21,172 nucleotides of DNA. Source: Candidatus Gastranaerophilales bacterium (GTDB lineage Bacteria > Cyanobacteriota > Vampirovibrionia > Gastranaerophilales > Gastranaerophilaceae). The notes below the pieces were generated by a model. It was not told where the DNA came from. It made no database searches and was given only the letters and a program-made list of their open reading frames with translations. Made by a program: the position numbers and the translations under genes. The stretch spans positions 1 to 21,172 of the forward strand of contig CAADWU010000065.1 in assembly GCA_900752845.1 (NCBI GenBank), written 5' to 3'. Positions 14,698-21,172 of this stretch are shown here, one piece after another; the first letter of the stretch is position 1, and each line of letters opens with the position of its first letter.

Positions 14698-16066
14698 ATG
14701 TGATGACATTCTGTCAAAAATAATTGCTTCATTTGATAATAATATTTATCTTGTAGGCGGAACTGTTCGTGACTTTTATCTTGGAAATGACAGTGTTGAC
14801 AGAGATATTATTGTAATGGATGAAGATGCTCGTGAATTTGCATTAAAACTTGCAGAATTTTTTAATGCTACTTTTGTACCTCTTGATGAGGAAAACAAGA
14901 TTTATAGACTTGTTATGAGTGACAAAATTAATTACATTGATATTACAAATCCTATTGAAAACTCTTTGGAAAAAGACTTAATGCGAAGGGATTTAACAAT
15001 TAATGCAATAGCTGTGAATATAAGAACCGGTGAAATTGTTGATATTTCAGGCGGTGTGACTGATATAAAAAACGGGTGTATTAATTATGTTAATGAAATG
15101 AATTTTGTGGATGACCCTTTAAGACTTTTAAGAGTTTACAGATTTCAAGCTATGTACGGATTTGACCTTGCTCCTGAAACAATTAATGCAGTGTGCAAGT
15201 ATTCTGATTTAATACACAAGCCCGCTGTTGAAAGAGTCAATTATGAGCTTATGAAACTTTTTAATGGTGAATATGCACATATTGCACTCGAAAATATGAA
15301 TAAAACATGGATTTTGGAGGAAATTTTTCCTATCGTGAAAGAATTAAAGCAGGTTCCGGCAAATTCTCATCACCACCTTGATTTGTTTCATCATTCTATT
15401 GAAACAGTAAAACAAGTGCAAAATTTATATAATGAGGCTTCAGACGAAGTTAAAGAACATTTAAATACAATTGAATTTGGAGGCTTTTCTAGGCTTGCTC
15501 ATTTAAAACTTGCAGCTTTTTTGCATGATATAGGTAAATTTTCTACCTGGACAATCGAAGAAGGAAAACATCGCTTTATAAAACACGATGATGTAGGTGC
15601 AAAGTTATCTTTAAAGATTTTGAAAGACTTGCATTTTTCTAATAAACAGATTGATTATATTTCCTCAATGATTAAATATCACATCTATCCTTCACATGTA
15701 ATGACTTCACCGCAGATTACAGAAAAGATAATGATGCGTTATGTGCGTAAAATGGATAAAAACTCAATTGATGCGATTATATTGGCTCAAGCTGACAGGT
15801 TATCCGCTAGAGGTCCAGAAATAACAGATGAGATAGTTGAAAGAAATATTAATTCTTTAAATATGCTTTTAAGGTTCTATCTTGAAGTCCGTGAAACCTT
15901 AAAACCTTTGCCGAAACTTCTTTCCGGTGACGAAGTTATGGCTGTTTTAAATATTAAACCGTCACGAAAACTCGGCGAAATTATGGAGGCTTTGCATGAA
16001 GCACAGCTTTCTGGTGATGTTACATCTAAAGAACATGCTGTTGATTTTATTAAAAAGCTTGTCTAG
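14669..16066 (+). CDS. CCA-adding-type tRNA nucleotidyltransferase with HD domain
   Basis: A 465-residue class II nucleotidyltransferase. YLVGGTVRDFYLG and the catalytic D-x-D (Asp44, Asp46 in DRDIIV) lie at 28-49, followed by LMRRDLTINAIA, DPLRLLRVYRFQA and neck-domain sequence. A C-terminal HD domain has HHHLDLFHHSIET and AFLHDIGK (His286/Asp287), a metal phosphohydrolase signature. The enzyme adds CCA, or only C or A in split systems, to tRNA 3' ends. Sequence alone does not separate a full CCA enzyme from an A-adding or poly(A) polymerase-type one, so no gene symbol is given. It starts inside the last 10 codons of rsmE. The HD domain may remove 2',3'-cyclic phosphates. Confidence 0.9.
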   Translation: MNSKIIEKIKCDDILSKIIASFDNNIYLVGGTVRDFYLGNDSVDRDIIVMDEDAREFALKLAEFFNATFVPLDEENKIYRLVMSDKINYIDITNPIENSLEKDLMRRDLTINAIAVNIRTGEIVDISGGVTDIKNGCINYVNEMNFVDDPLRLLRVYRFQAMYGFDLAPETINAVCKYSDLIHKPAVERVNYELMKLFNGEYAHIALENMNKTWILEEIFPIVKELKQVPANSHHHLDLFHHSIETVKQVQNLYNEASDEVKEHLNTIEFGGFSRLAHLKLAAFLHDIGKFSTWTIEEGKHRFIKHDDVGAKLSLKILKDLHFSNKQIDYISSMIKYHIYPSHVMTSPQITEKIMMRYVRKMDKNSIDAIILAQADRLSARGPEITDEIVERNINSLNMLLRFYLEVRETLKPLPKLLSGDEVMAVLNIKPSRKLGEIMEALHEAQLSGDVTSKEHAVDFIKKLV

Positions 16067-16360
16067 TATATCCTTTGGCTATAATTTTATAAATAATAAG
16101 CGTATTTGTTACAATTATTTACAATAAATTTTGCTTTAAAAATTCATTATTTTTTTTATTTTTGAACTTTTTTTGTTAATTTTTTGACTTTTTTTTGAAA
16201 ATTTTTTCTAAAATTTATATATTTTTAAAAAATAATTCAAAAATCTTTCTTAATATCTCCTTAACATTGAGTGTATAGGGCGCAATTTTTTTTTTGCCTG
16301 ACTTTTAATATATTTGTGTGATTGATATAATAGACAGTGTAGTTTTAAACCAGACAAATT
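16067..16360. other. AT-rich intergenic region with phased T-tracts
   Basis: No gene is visible here. Between about 16150 and 16207 there are six T-tracts of 5-8 bases centred near 16153, 16161, 16171, 16182, 16192 and 16204, mostly 10-12 bp apart. That is close to one helical turn and implies intrinsic bending. The rest is AT-rich, with an extended -10 promoter near its right end. No convincing terminator for the upstream gene is seen. Confidence 0.6.
16323..16331 (+). promoter_or_regulatory. Extended -10 promoter for tandem membrane genes
   Basis: TGATATAAT gives a consensus TATAAT (16326-16331) with extended TG. No good -35 lies 17 bp upstream. The predicted start near 16338 leaves a short 5' UTR before the ATG at 16361, and no clear Shine-Dalgarno sequence. 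Confidence 0.5.
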
Positions 16361-18061
16361 ATGATTGAAAAAATTAATTTATCAAGTGTAAATAAAAAGA
16401 ATACCCCTCAAAGGGATAACTCTTGCCAAAATCCTGCTTTTAAGGGATTAGGCAGCGGTATTATTGCGGGTGTGCAGCTTTGCGAAAAATATCCTATGCT
16501 TAATGTTACAGCACTTGATTTGTCTACTGCTATTGTGCCCCGTACTATTATTGAAACTAAAGAATCTAACGGTCATGCAGGATTTGAAGCTTTCAGACGT
16601 GAATCATCAGGGTTGTTTGTTAACTGCCTATTACCAAGCTTTATTGTAATGGGTATTGCTAAACTTGTTCAAAAACCTTTAATGGGTGATTTTTGCGGCA
16701 AAGGCAAATCAAATCTTGTAAATACCTGGGCAAACAGTGACAGTATTGATAAAATTCATAAATTCTACAGTGAAGCTTCTGGAGCTACAAAAGAAGAAAA
16801 GATTTATAACACATTCAGAAACCAGCTTGGCAGCCTTGTAGGTGTTGATGGTAAAGAAGTAAAAGATTTTGCTGAAATTTTCCAAATTCCGCAATCCCAC
16901 GACGGCAAATTTGCAGGAAAAGCCGGCAACGAAAAAATTCATAATGCTCTTAAAACTTTGACAGATGCTGTAATGTCTGAAAAACATAATTCTAAGAAAG
17001 TTTCTGAAGCTTACAGAGCTATTGTTGAAGAAACACATATTGCAGAAAATATTAGATTTAAAGGTGACAAAGGATTTTTCTCCAATAACCTTGAATCTGT
17101 TTGTGATGATACAGTTAAAATGCTTAGAGGCGTTGTAAAAGAAAATATTACCGATGCGGATAAGCTTACCAAGTACTTTAATAAAGCTAAAAAACTTGTT
17201 AATGTTAAGAGTATAGCAGGTTTAGGTGTAATCATTCCTCTTGCAATATCAATGCAGCCTATTAACAGATGGATTACACATAAGACATCAGGTAAAAAAG
17301 GTGCACCGATTTACAAGGACTTTAATCAGCAAACAGAACATAAAGAACTAACACCTAAAGAAAAGCATGAGCTGTTAGCACAAAAATTTATTTCTATAGG
17401 CTCTATGATTGGTGTAACAGGACTTTCAATGTTTATGGACAGACCTGTTTGGAAAAATATATTACAATTCAAAGGTCTTTTCCCTACAATGGATCAGGCA
17501 AGAATAATTTCTACAGCAACATTTGCAAGCCGTATGGGTGCTGCAGAAGATAGAAATGAACTGCGTGAAGCAACTGTTCGTGATATTGCAACATTTGCAA
17601 GCTTCTATTTCCTCGGAGATTATGTGGCAAAAGGTATTGCAACATTCTTGGAAAAGAAAAATGACGGAGTTCATTTAATTAACAGACTGAAAGAAACCTC
17701 TAAAGATGCTAACCCGCTTCAAAAACTATGGAATTGGGCTAAACATACCTCTTTGAAATCTTCAGATGAATTAGTTACGGCAAAAGATAAACGTCTGAGA
17801 ACAATTTGCCAAATCGGAAACATTGCTTTCTCATTATTGTCTTTAGGCGTATTTATACCAATTTACACCAGATCGAAAACAAACAAAAAACATGCAGAAG
17901 AACTTGCGAAATTAAATGCGGAAAAATCCTCCGGAACTTCAAACGCTTCTTCCTCCTCCTCGCCGGAAACGACAGGAGCCGGGAAAGGCTCATCGCAAGA
18001 TGAGTTCACAAAATCCTTAATCAAGGATAATACAGCGTTTAAGTCATTTTTTAATTCGTAG
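16361..18061 (+). CDS. Multi-pass membrane protein, tandem paralogue A
   Basis: An unrecognised 566-residue protein, paralogous to the next gene. Shared blocks are A-x-DL-x(3)-IVPRT (about 51-61), FRRESSG, the ISMQPINRW segment after a hydrophobic stretch (about 281-303), and FKGLFPTMDQ followed by FASRMGAAEDRNELREATVRDI. Hydrophobic segments lie near 85-110, 281-303, 343-362, 407-430 and 487-505, so it is probably an inner-membrane protein. The N-terminus (about 25-30) carries NPAFKG, the F(K/T)G motif seen elsewhere here. The C-terminal tail is Ser/Thr-rich low-complexity (GTSNASSSSSPETTGAG) with higher GC than the body, perhaps a linker. The stop TAG overlaps the Shine-Dalgarno sequence of paralogue B, 12 nt before its start. 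Function unknown; an envelope role is inference. Confidence 0.85.
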   Translation: MIEKINLSSVNKKNTPQRDNSCQNPAFKGLGSGIIAGVQLCEKYPMLNVTALDLSTAIVPRTIIETKESNGHAGFEAFRRESSGLFVNCLLPSFIVMGIAKLVQKPLMGDFCGKGKSNLVNTWANSDSIDKIHKFYSEASGATKEEKIYNTFRNQLGSLVGVDGKEVKDFAEIFQIPQSHDGKFAGKAGNEKIHNALKTLTDAVMSEKHNSKKVSEAYRAIVEETHIAENIRFKGDKGFFSNNLESVCDDTVKMLRGVVKENITDADKLTKYFNKAKKLVNVKSIAGLGVIIPLAISMQPINRWITHKTSGKKGAPIYKDFNQQTEHKELTPKEKHELLAQKFISIGSMIGVTGLSMFMDRPVWKNILQFKGLFPTMDQARIISTATFASRMGAAEDRNELREATVRDIATFASFYFLGDYVAKGIATFLEKKNDGVHLINRLKETSKDANPLQKLWNWAKHTSLKSSDELVTAKDKRLRTICQIGNIAFSLLSLGVFIPIYTRSKTNKKHAEELAKLNAEKSSGTSNASSSSSPETTGAGKGSSQDEFTKSLIKDNTAFKSFFNS

Positions 18062-18073
18062 GAGAAAAATATT

Positions 18074-19744
18074 ATGAAAATTCAACCGATAATACCCCAA
18101 AAACAAAATATTGATAATAAAAAAGATAATGTGCGATTTACTGGCGCATTTGATGCCGTTAGTCTTGGTTTGAGATTTTTAGAAACAAATCAGGCTTGGG
18201 GCGCAAATGCAGTAGATTTAGCTTCAATGGTAATCCCGAGAACTACAGTAGACTTTGTTAACAGAGGACCTGCTGCCGGAACAGAAACTATGCGACGTGA
18301 AGCATCAGGAACAGTTAACCACTCTCTAGTCGGTGTATACGGAACAATCGCAGGTCTTGCGGTTGCTGCATCTTTGAATAAAAATTACGGAATTAAGGCT
18401 CACAAGATATTTGCAGATGACGAAACTTTATTAGAATTGGCAAATCTTTGGAATAAGCAGATTAAACAAAACAAACCGGAACCTGTAAAAGACTACCTGC
18501 AAGAAACTTTCGGAAAACTTCAAACTCTTGTTAACGGAGAATGGAAAGATATTCCTAAAGAAAATATTGATATGGTTGTTGAAAAATACAATGCTGCTCT
18601 TATTAACAAACAAACTCCTGCCGTTTTGAATGATGAGCTTAGAAATTATGCAAAATCAGTAATTACTCATTCTACCGGCTCTGAAAGTACATATAGATTT
18701 GCAAATGGTAAAAACACTGCTTCTTTATCCAATATGCTTGAAAGCATTTATAACGTTTCAAAAACTTTTGTAGAAACTAATGTTGATAAGGCATTTAAAG
18801 AAGCAAAAGAAGTTGATGCTAATTCGTTCATTAAAGCTATGAAGAAAATGAACCTTCGCCGTTCATTATTCGGGCTTGGAATTGCATCAGCTGTAGGTAT
18901 GTCTATTCAGCCGTTAAATATTTACCTTACTAAACGCAAAACAGGCAGCGACGGTTTTGTCGGTGTTGAAGGCCGTACCAAGGACAATTCAGCAGGCTTT
19001 AAAGGCTTAAAAGCTCTTGCAGCTGCTGCATTCGGCGGAGGTATAATCGCTTCTATCGGCATTCAAGACGGTATTAAAGGCATTTTAAAGAAAATTCAAT
19101 TTAAAGGACTTACACCGACTTTAGACCAATTCAAATTCATCTATGGCGTTACAATTATGTCAAGATTTATGGCTGCAAGAGATAAAGATGAACTCAGAGA
19201 GTCTGTTGTTAAAGATGTTTTAGGCTTCTTCAACTGGCTCGTTTTAGGAAATTTTGTTTCTAAAATGACAGCTAATGCTATGGATCAAAATCTTATAAAC
19301 TATAGTGAAAAAGACCATGGCAAAGGATTTTTCAAAAAAATAATTAATGCTCCTATGGTATCAAGAGATGAAGTTCTGCATAGAGGTCTAAAAGCTGCGG
19401 GTATTGATACTATTGAAAACGGAAAAGCTTTAAACTTTAAACAAATGCTTAAAAAACTTGCTGGTAAAAATGTATCAGAAGCTATTCGCAAAGAAACAAA
19501 AGGTAAATTAAGAGCTTTAAGCATAGCTCAGGTTGCAGGCTATTTATATTCAGGCTTGATTTTGGGTGTAGGAATACCAAAATTAAACATCTACATGACA
19601 AACAAATCTGAAGTAAAGCGTAAGGCAAGACTGGCAGAAGAAAAAGCTGCTAAAAACGAACAGCCTCAAGCAGCTTCAAATGATGTAAATTACCAGTCAA
19701 TGATGAACCCTGCAAACTTGGAATTTTTGAGCAAAAATATGTAG
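18074..19744 (+). CDS. Multi-pass membrane protein, tandem paralogue B
   Basis: An unrecognised 556-residue paralogue of the preceding protein. Collinear blocks are AVDLASMVIPRT (about 46-57), MRREASG, GMSIQPLNIYLTKRKTG, IQFKGLTPTLDQF and MSRFMAARDKDELRESVVKD. Hydrophobic segments are near 88-103, 265-285, 312-332, 381-398 and 489-508. The N-terminal motif is VRFTGAFD (about 21-28). The tail is charged (KRKARLAEEKAAK) and differs from paralogue A's serine-rich tail, so the two are diverged, not a recent duplication. ATG start with GGAG 8 nt upstream, in the same transcript as paralogue A. Its stop codon is immediately adjacent to the stop of the convergent pilin 3, with no terminator between. 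Confidence 0.85.
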   Translation: MKIQPIIPQKQNIDNKKDNVRFTGAFDAVSLGLRFLETNQAWGANAVDLASMVIPRTTVDFVNRGPAAGTETMRREASGTVNHSLVGVYGTIAGLAVAASLNKNYGIKAHKIFADDETLLELANLWNKQIKQNKPEPVKDYLQETFGKLQTLVNGEWKDIPKENIDMVVEKYNAALINKQTPAVLNDELRNYAKSVITHSTGSESTYRFANGKNTASLSNMLESIYNVSKTFVETNVDKAFKEAKEVDANSFIKAMKKMNLRRSLFGLGIASAVGMSIQPLNIYLTKRKTGSDGFVGVEGRTKDNSAGFKGLKALAAAAFGGGIIASIGIQDGIKGILKKIQFKGLTPTLDQFKFIYGVTIMSRFMAARDKDELRESVVKDVLGFFNWLVLGNFVSKMTANAMDQNLINYSEKDHGKGFFKKIINAPMVSRDEVLHRGLKAAGIDTIENGKALNFKQMLKKLAGKNVSEAIRKETKGKLRALSIAQVAGYLYSGLILGVGIPKLNIYMTNKSEVKRKARLAEEKAAKNEQPQAASNDVNYQSMMNPANLEFLSKNM

Positions 19745-20383
19745 TTATAATCTTATAGGATAATCGTCTGGTATTTCCCACTGATTATCTTCTAATATCA
19801 TTGTGCAGCTATTTCCATTTGACTTGCAAAGTTCATATTGTCTTGCTTTATCTCTTGGCCTATCTTCTGTTGCTGAACACCAGAAACCTGTAACTTGATT
19901 GGTTGATAATCTACAGTCTTTTTTTCTACATAAAATAAAGGCAAAAATATCTCTGCCTACTGTATTTGGCAGTTTGTCACCGTTAATGTCATAATAAATA
20001 TCATAACAGTTGCCTATTTTGATAAACATTTGAGAACCGTCTAAAAATGTTAATTTTGCACCGATTTTCCCTTGAAAATTCGTTTTTTCAATATCGTATG
20101 ACTTTACATAAGGTTTTATATATTTTGCAAGAAAATTGTAAGAACTTTCCTGACTGTTCATTTCTCCAATTTCCCAATCTTCTCTCATCCCATTCTCTTG
20201 TTCAGCAAATATTAGTGCCTGATTAACAGAAGAAACGAATTTCTTAAGCCTTGCTGATGTTTCAGATTTTTTATGATTTGAAATTAAAATTGGCATCGTC
20301 ATCGCTGCCACCACACCAATAATGCCGAGTGTTATTAACACCTCAGCAAGTGTAAAAGCCCTTAACCCCTCGACATGATGCAA
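19745..20383 (-). CDS. Pseudopilin-like protein (pilin 3), out of frame with its leader
   Basis: A prepilin-like protein with LRA before FTLAEVLITLGIIGVVAA, mature Glu5 present and Ala at -1. The globular part has the motif YDINGDKLPNTVGRDIFAF, three or more cysteine positions shared with pilin 4 (CRLSTNQVTGFWC, YELCKSNGNSC) and the C-terminal QWEIPDDYPIRL. It is most similar in the window to the partial pilin 4 upstream. The open frame begins only at a TTG at 20383 without a Shine-Dalgarno sequence, and the next in-frame stop upstream is at 20434-20432. The well-signalled start at 20523 is in another frame until the C10 tract reaches 11 (or 8). Probable location is the inner membrane and pseudopilus. 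Coordinates give the open frame. Confidence 0.8.
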   Translation of the reverse strand: MHHVEGLRAFTLAEVLITLGIIGVVAAMTMPILISNHKKSETSARLKKFVSSVNQALIFAEQENGMREDWEIGEMNSQESSYNFLAKYIKPYVKSYDIEKTNFQGKIGAKLTFLDGSQMFIKIGNCYDIYYDINGDKLPNTVGRDIFAFILCRKKDCRLSTNQVTGFWCSATEDRPRDKARQYELCKSNGNSCTMILEDNQWEIPDDYPIRL

Positions 20384-20523
20384 TCCTTGCTCGGGGGGGG
20401 GGCAACCCTTAATGCTTCTTGAATGCTCGCCTTAAACGGGTCTTCAGCTCTGCTTGTCTTGCTTGTCAGCAAGCCAACTCCAGCTTTCGCCCTCCGCTCG
20501 CAATTCGCTTTTGAATAGTTCAT
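20362..20523 (-). CDS. Leader ORF of pilin locus 3, crossing a C10 tract
   Basis: A 53-residue ORF, MNYSKANCERRAKAGVGLL onward, starts at an ATG preceded by a perfect AAGGAGG 6 nt upstream. After 40 codons it enters GCC CCC CCC CCG and stops at TAA 20364-20362. With 11 C the reading becomes Ala-Pro-Pro-Pro-Glu-Gln-Gly-Leu and joins the pilin 3 frame with no stop, placing 56 residues before the mature FTLAEV start. Its sequence is unlike the MKKFSKKA leaders, is basic, and is clearly more GC-rich than the surrounding genes, suggesting a different origin. The coding strand carries C, not G, because the tract element is inverted relative to the pilin compared with locus 2. Confidence 0.65.
   Translation of the reverse strand: MNYSKANCERRAKAGVGLLTSKTSRAEDPFKASIQEALRVAPPPSKDCIMSRG
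20390..20407. repeat. G10/C10 homopolymer element, inverted copy (locus 3)
   Basis: Plus-strand CTCG10CAACC is an exact 18-bp match to 12012-12029, with similar sequence continuing to the right (TTAA-GCT versus TTAATGCT). There the pilin is on the plus strand; here it is on the minus strand. The homopolymer is 20393-20402. The element thus occurs in both orientations relative to a downstream pilin. Confidence 0.75.
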
Positions 20524-20529
20524 ATTCAG

Positions 20530-20536
20530 CCTCCTT
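20530..20536 (-). promoter_or_regulatory. Shine-Dalgarno site of leader 3
   Basis: A full 7-nt AAGGAGG on the minus strand, 6 nt before the ATG at 20523. It is the strongest ribosome-binding site in the window and fixes the leader start, not the TTG at 20383, as the real initiation point of the locus. Confidence 0.8.
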
Positions 20537-20571
20537 AATTTAAATTAAATATGTCTTCTTGACTATAATTA

Positions 20572-20600
20572 ATTATTTATCATATTTAAGTATTTGTCAA
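20572..20600 (-). promoter_or_regulatory. Promoter of pilin locus 3
   Basis: On the minus strand, consensus TTGACA (20600-20595), 17 bp, and AATAAT (20577-20572), five of six matches to TATAAT. The -35 overlaps the stop codon of pilin 4 upstream. A TATAGT slightly further downstream is an alternative -10. Confidence 0.55.
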
Positions 20601-21172
20601 TATGAGGTTTTCATAGGGTAGTCGTATTTTATCTCCCAGCTATCATATTCAATGAGTTGAGAGCAATGTGTACCGTAATATTTGCATAACCCGTAAAGTG
20701 TATTTCTATCGTATTTACTTTTGTCGTTGCAATCAAACGCAGTAATTTTATTAACAGGTATTTTACAGGCATTAGGGTAAAGGCAAAGAATAAATTTAAA
20801 TTTATCACTTCCTTCAACATTGGGTTTTTCTTTGCCGTTTAAATCTAAAAAAATAAGATAACACATATCCCTTTTAATGTACAGTTCTGCCCCATCAGAG
20901 AACTTGAGCGTTGTGATATTTTTCCCTAATTCATTATTCGTCGATGTTATTTGTGAAGTTTTAGTATAAGGTGTTATATATTTTAATAAAAATTCTTTTT
21001 CATCTTTGTATTCATCATCGTCAGGTTTATAATCAGATAATGCTTTATCGAATATATTAACAAAATTTTTAATTTTTGAAGAAGTTTTTTGGCGTTTCAC
21101 ATAATCATTATAAAAAATATTTTTCACTAAGAATGCAGCAGATATCACTAGTAAGAAGATTATTAATGTCAA
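20597..21172 (-). CDS. Partial pseudopilin-like protein (pilin 4), 5' end outside window
   Basis: The last 191 residues of a pilin 3 relative whose start lies beyond the right edge; the first visible codon (TTG) is internal, not a start. Shared with pilin 3 are a helix followed by a KKxxKTSSKIKNFVNIFDKAL-like segment, LKFSDGAELYIK, LDLNGKEKPNVEGSDKFKF, the CKIPVNKITAFDC and GLCKYYGTHC cysteine pairs, and DSWEIKYDYPMK at the C-terminus. The hydrophobic helix is diverged: LIIFLLVISAAFLV in place of the GIIGVVAAMTMP core that the other three pilins keep nearly unchanged. Whether it has its own leader and homopolymer tract cannot be seen. It lies upstream of pilin 3 on the same strand, about 70 bp from the leader 3 start. 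Confidence 0.82.
   Translation of the reverse strand: MTLIIFLLVISAAFLVKNIFYNDYVKRQKTSSKIKNFVNIFDKALSDYKPDDDEYKDEKEFLLKYITPYTKTSQITSTNNELGKNITTLKFSDGAELYIKRDMCYLIFLDLNGKEKPNVEGSDKFKFILCLYPNACKIPVNKITAFDCNDKSKYDRNTLYGLCKYYGTHCSQLIEYDSWEIKYDYPMKTSY

Noticed and set aside
16270..16300. GGCGCAA...TTGCC around a T run as a terminator for the nucleotidyltransferase gene
   Set aside because: The stem is short and bulged, the T run is in the loop instead of after the stem, and it lies more than 200 bp from the stop.
1..21172. CRISPR arrays, tRNA or rRNA genes, transposases, integrases
   Set aside because: None was seen on either strand; the repeats present are short homopolymer elements and leader copies only.

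Overview
The window is low-GC DNA with bacterial gene structure. Its protein content points to the non-photosynthetic, mostly gut-dwelling sister clade of Cyanobacteria (Melainabacteria/Vampirovibrionia, order Gastranaerophilales). The reasons are many prepilin-like proteins built on an FTLAEVLITLGIIGVVAA helix, several unassigned proteins with an N-terminal F(K/T)G motif, and AT-rich housekeeping genes. The taxonomic call is inference; no rRNA is present.

Layout. 25-2058 (minus): a kinase-like protein downstream of tsaD. 2091-4270 (plus): obgE, divergent from tsaD across a palindromic -10 box, then a membrane-anchored protein of unknown function. 4308-6025: an amidohydrolase homologue that has lost its metal ligands, overlapping a YjbQ-family gene by 4 nt. 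6044-6917: pilin locus 1. 6991-11559: gpmI and a SNF2-family ATPase. 11639-11812: rpsU (S21), too small for a simple ORF cut-off, with its own promoter and terminator. 11931-12709: pilin locus 2. 12747-13826 (minus): a DUF2229 protein related to acyl-CoA dehydratase activases, sharing a bidirectional terminator with pilin locus 2. 13948-16066: rsmE overlapping a CCA-adding-type nucleotidyltransferase with an HD domain. 16361-19744: two tandem paralogous multi-pass membrane proteins of an unrecognised family. 19745-20523 (minus): pilin locus 3. 20597-21172 (minus): a partial fourth pilin.

The most interesting signal is the set of three pilin loci. Each has a short leader ORF with a good Shine-Dalgarno sequence that runs into a homopolymeric G (or C) tract of 9, 10 or 10 bases just before the prepilin helix. 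At the lengths shown, every leader is out of frame with its pilin and ends at a nearby stop. In all three, a tract of 11 (or 8) would fuse leader and pilin into one open frame. At loci 2 and 3 the pilin frame has no credible start of its own. This looks like a multi-locus, slippage-controlled (phase-variable or transcriptionally slipped) pseudopilin repertoire. The alternative is homopolymer miscalling in the assembly, which reads would settle.

Other points of note are the catalytically dead amidohydrolase, the shared N-terminal F(K/T)G motif, a kinase fold that stops at its DFG motif, phased T-tracts upstream of the tandem membrane genes, and a likely leaderless promoter at 4273-4308.
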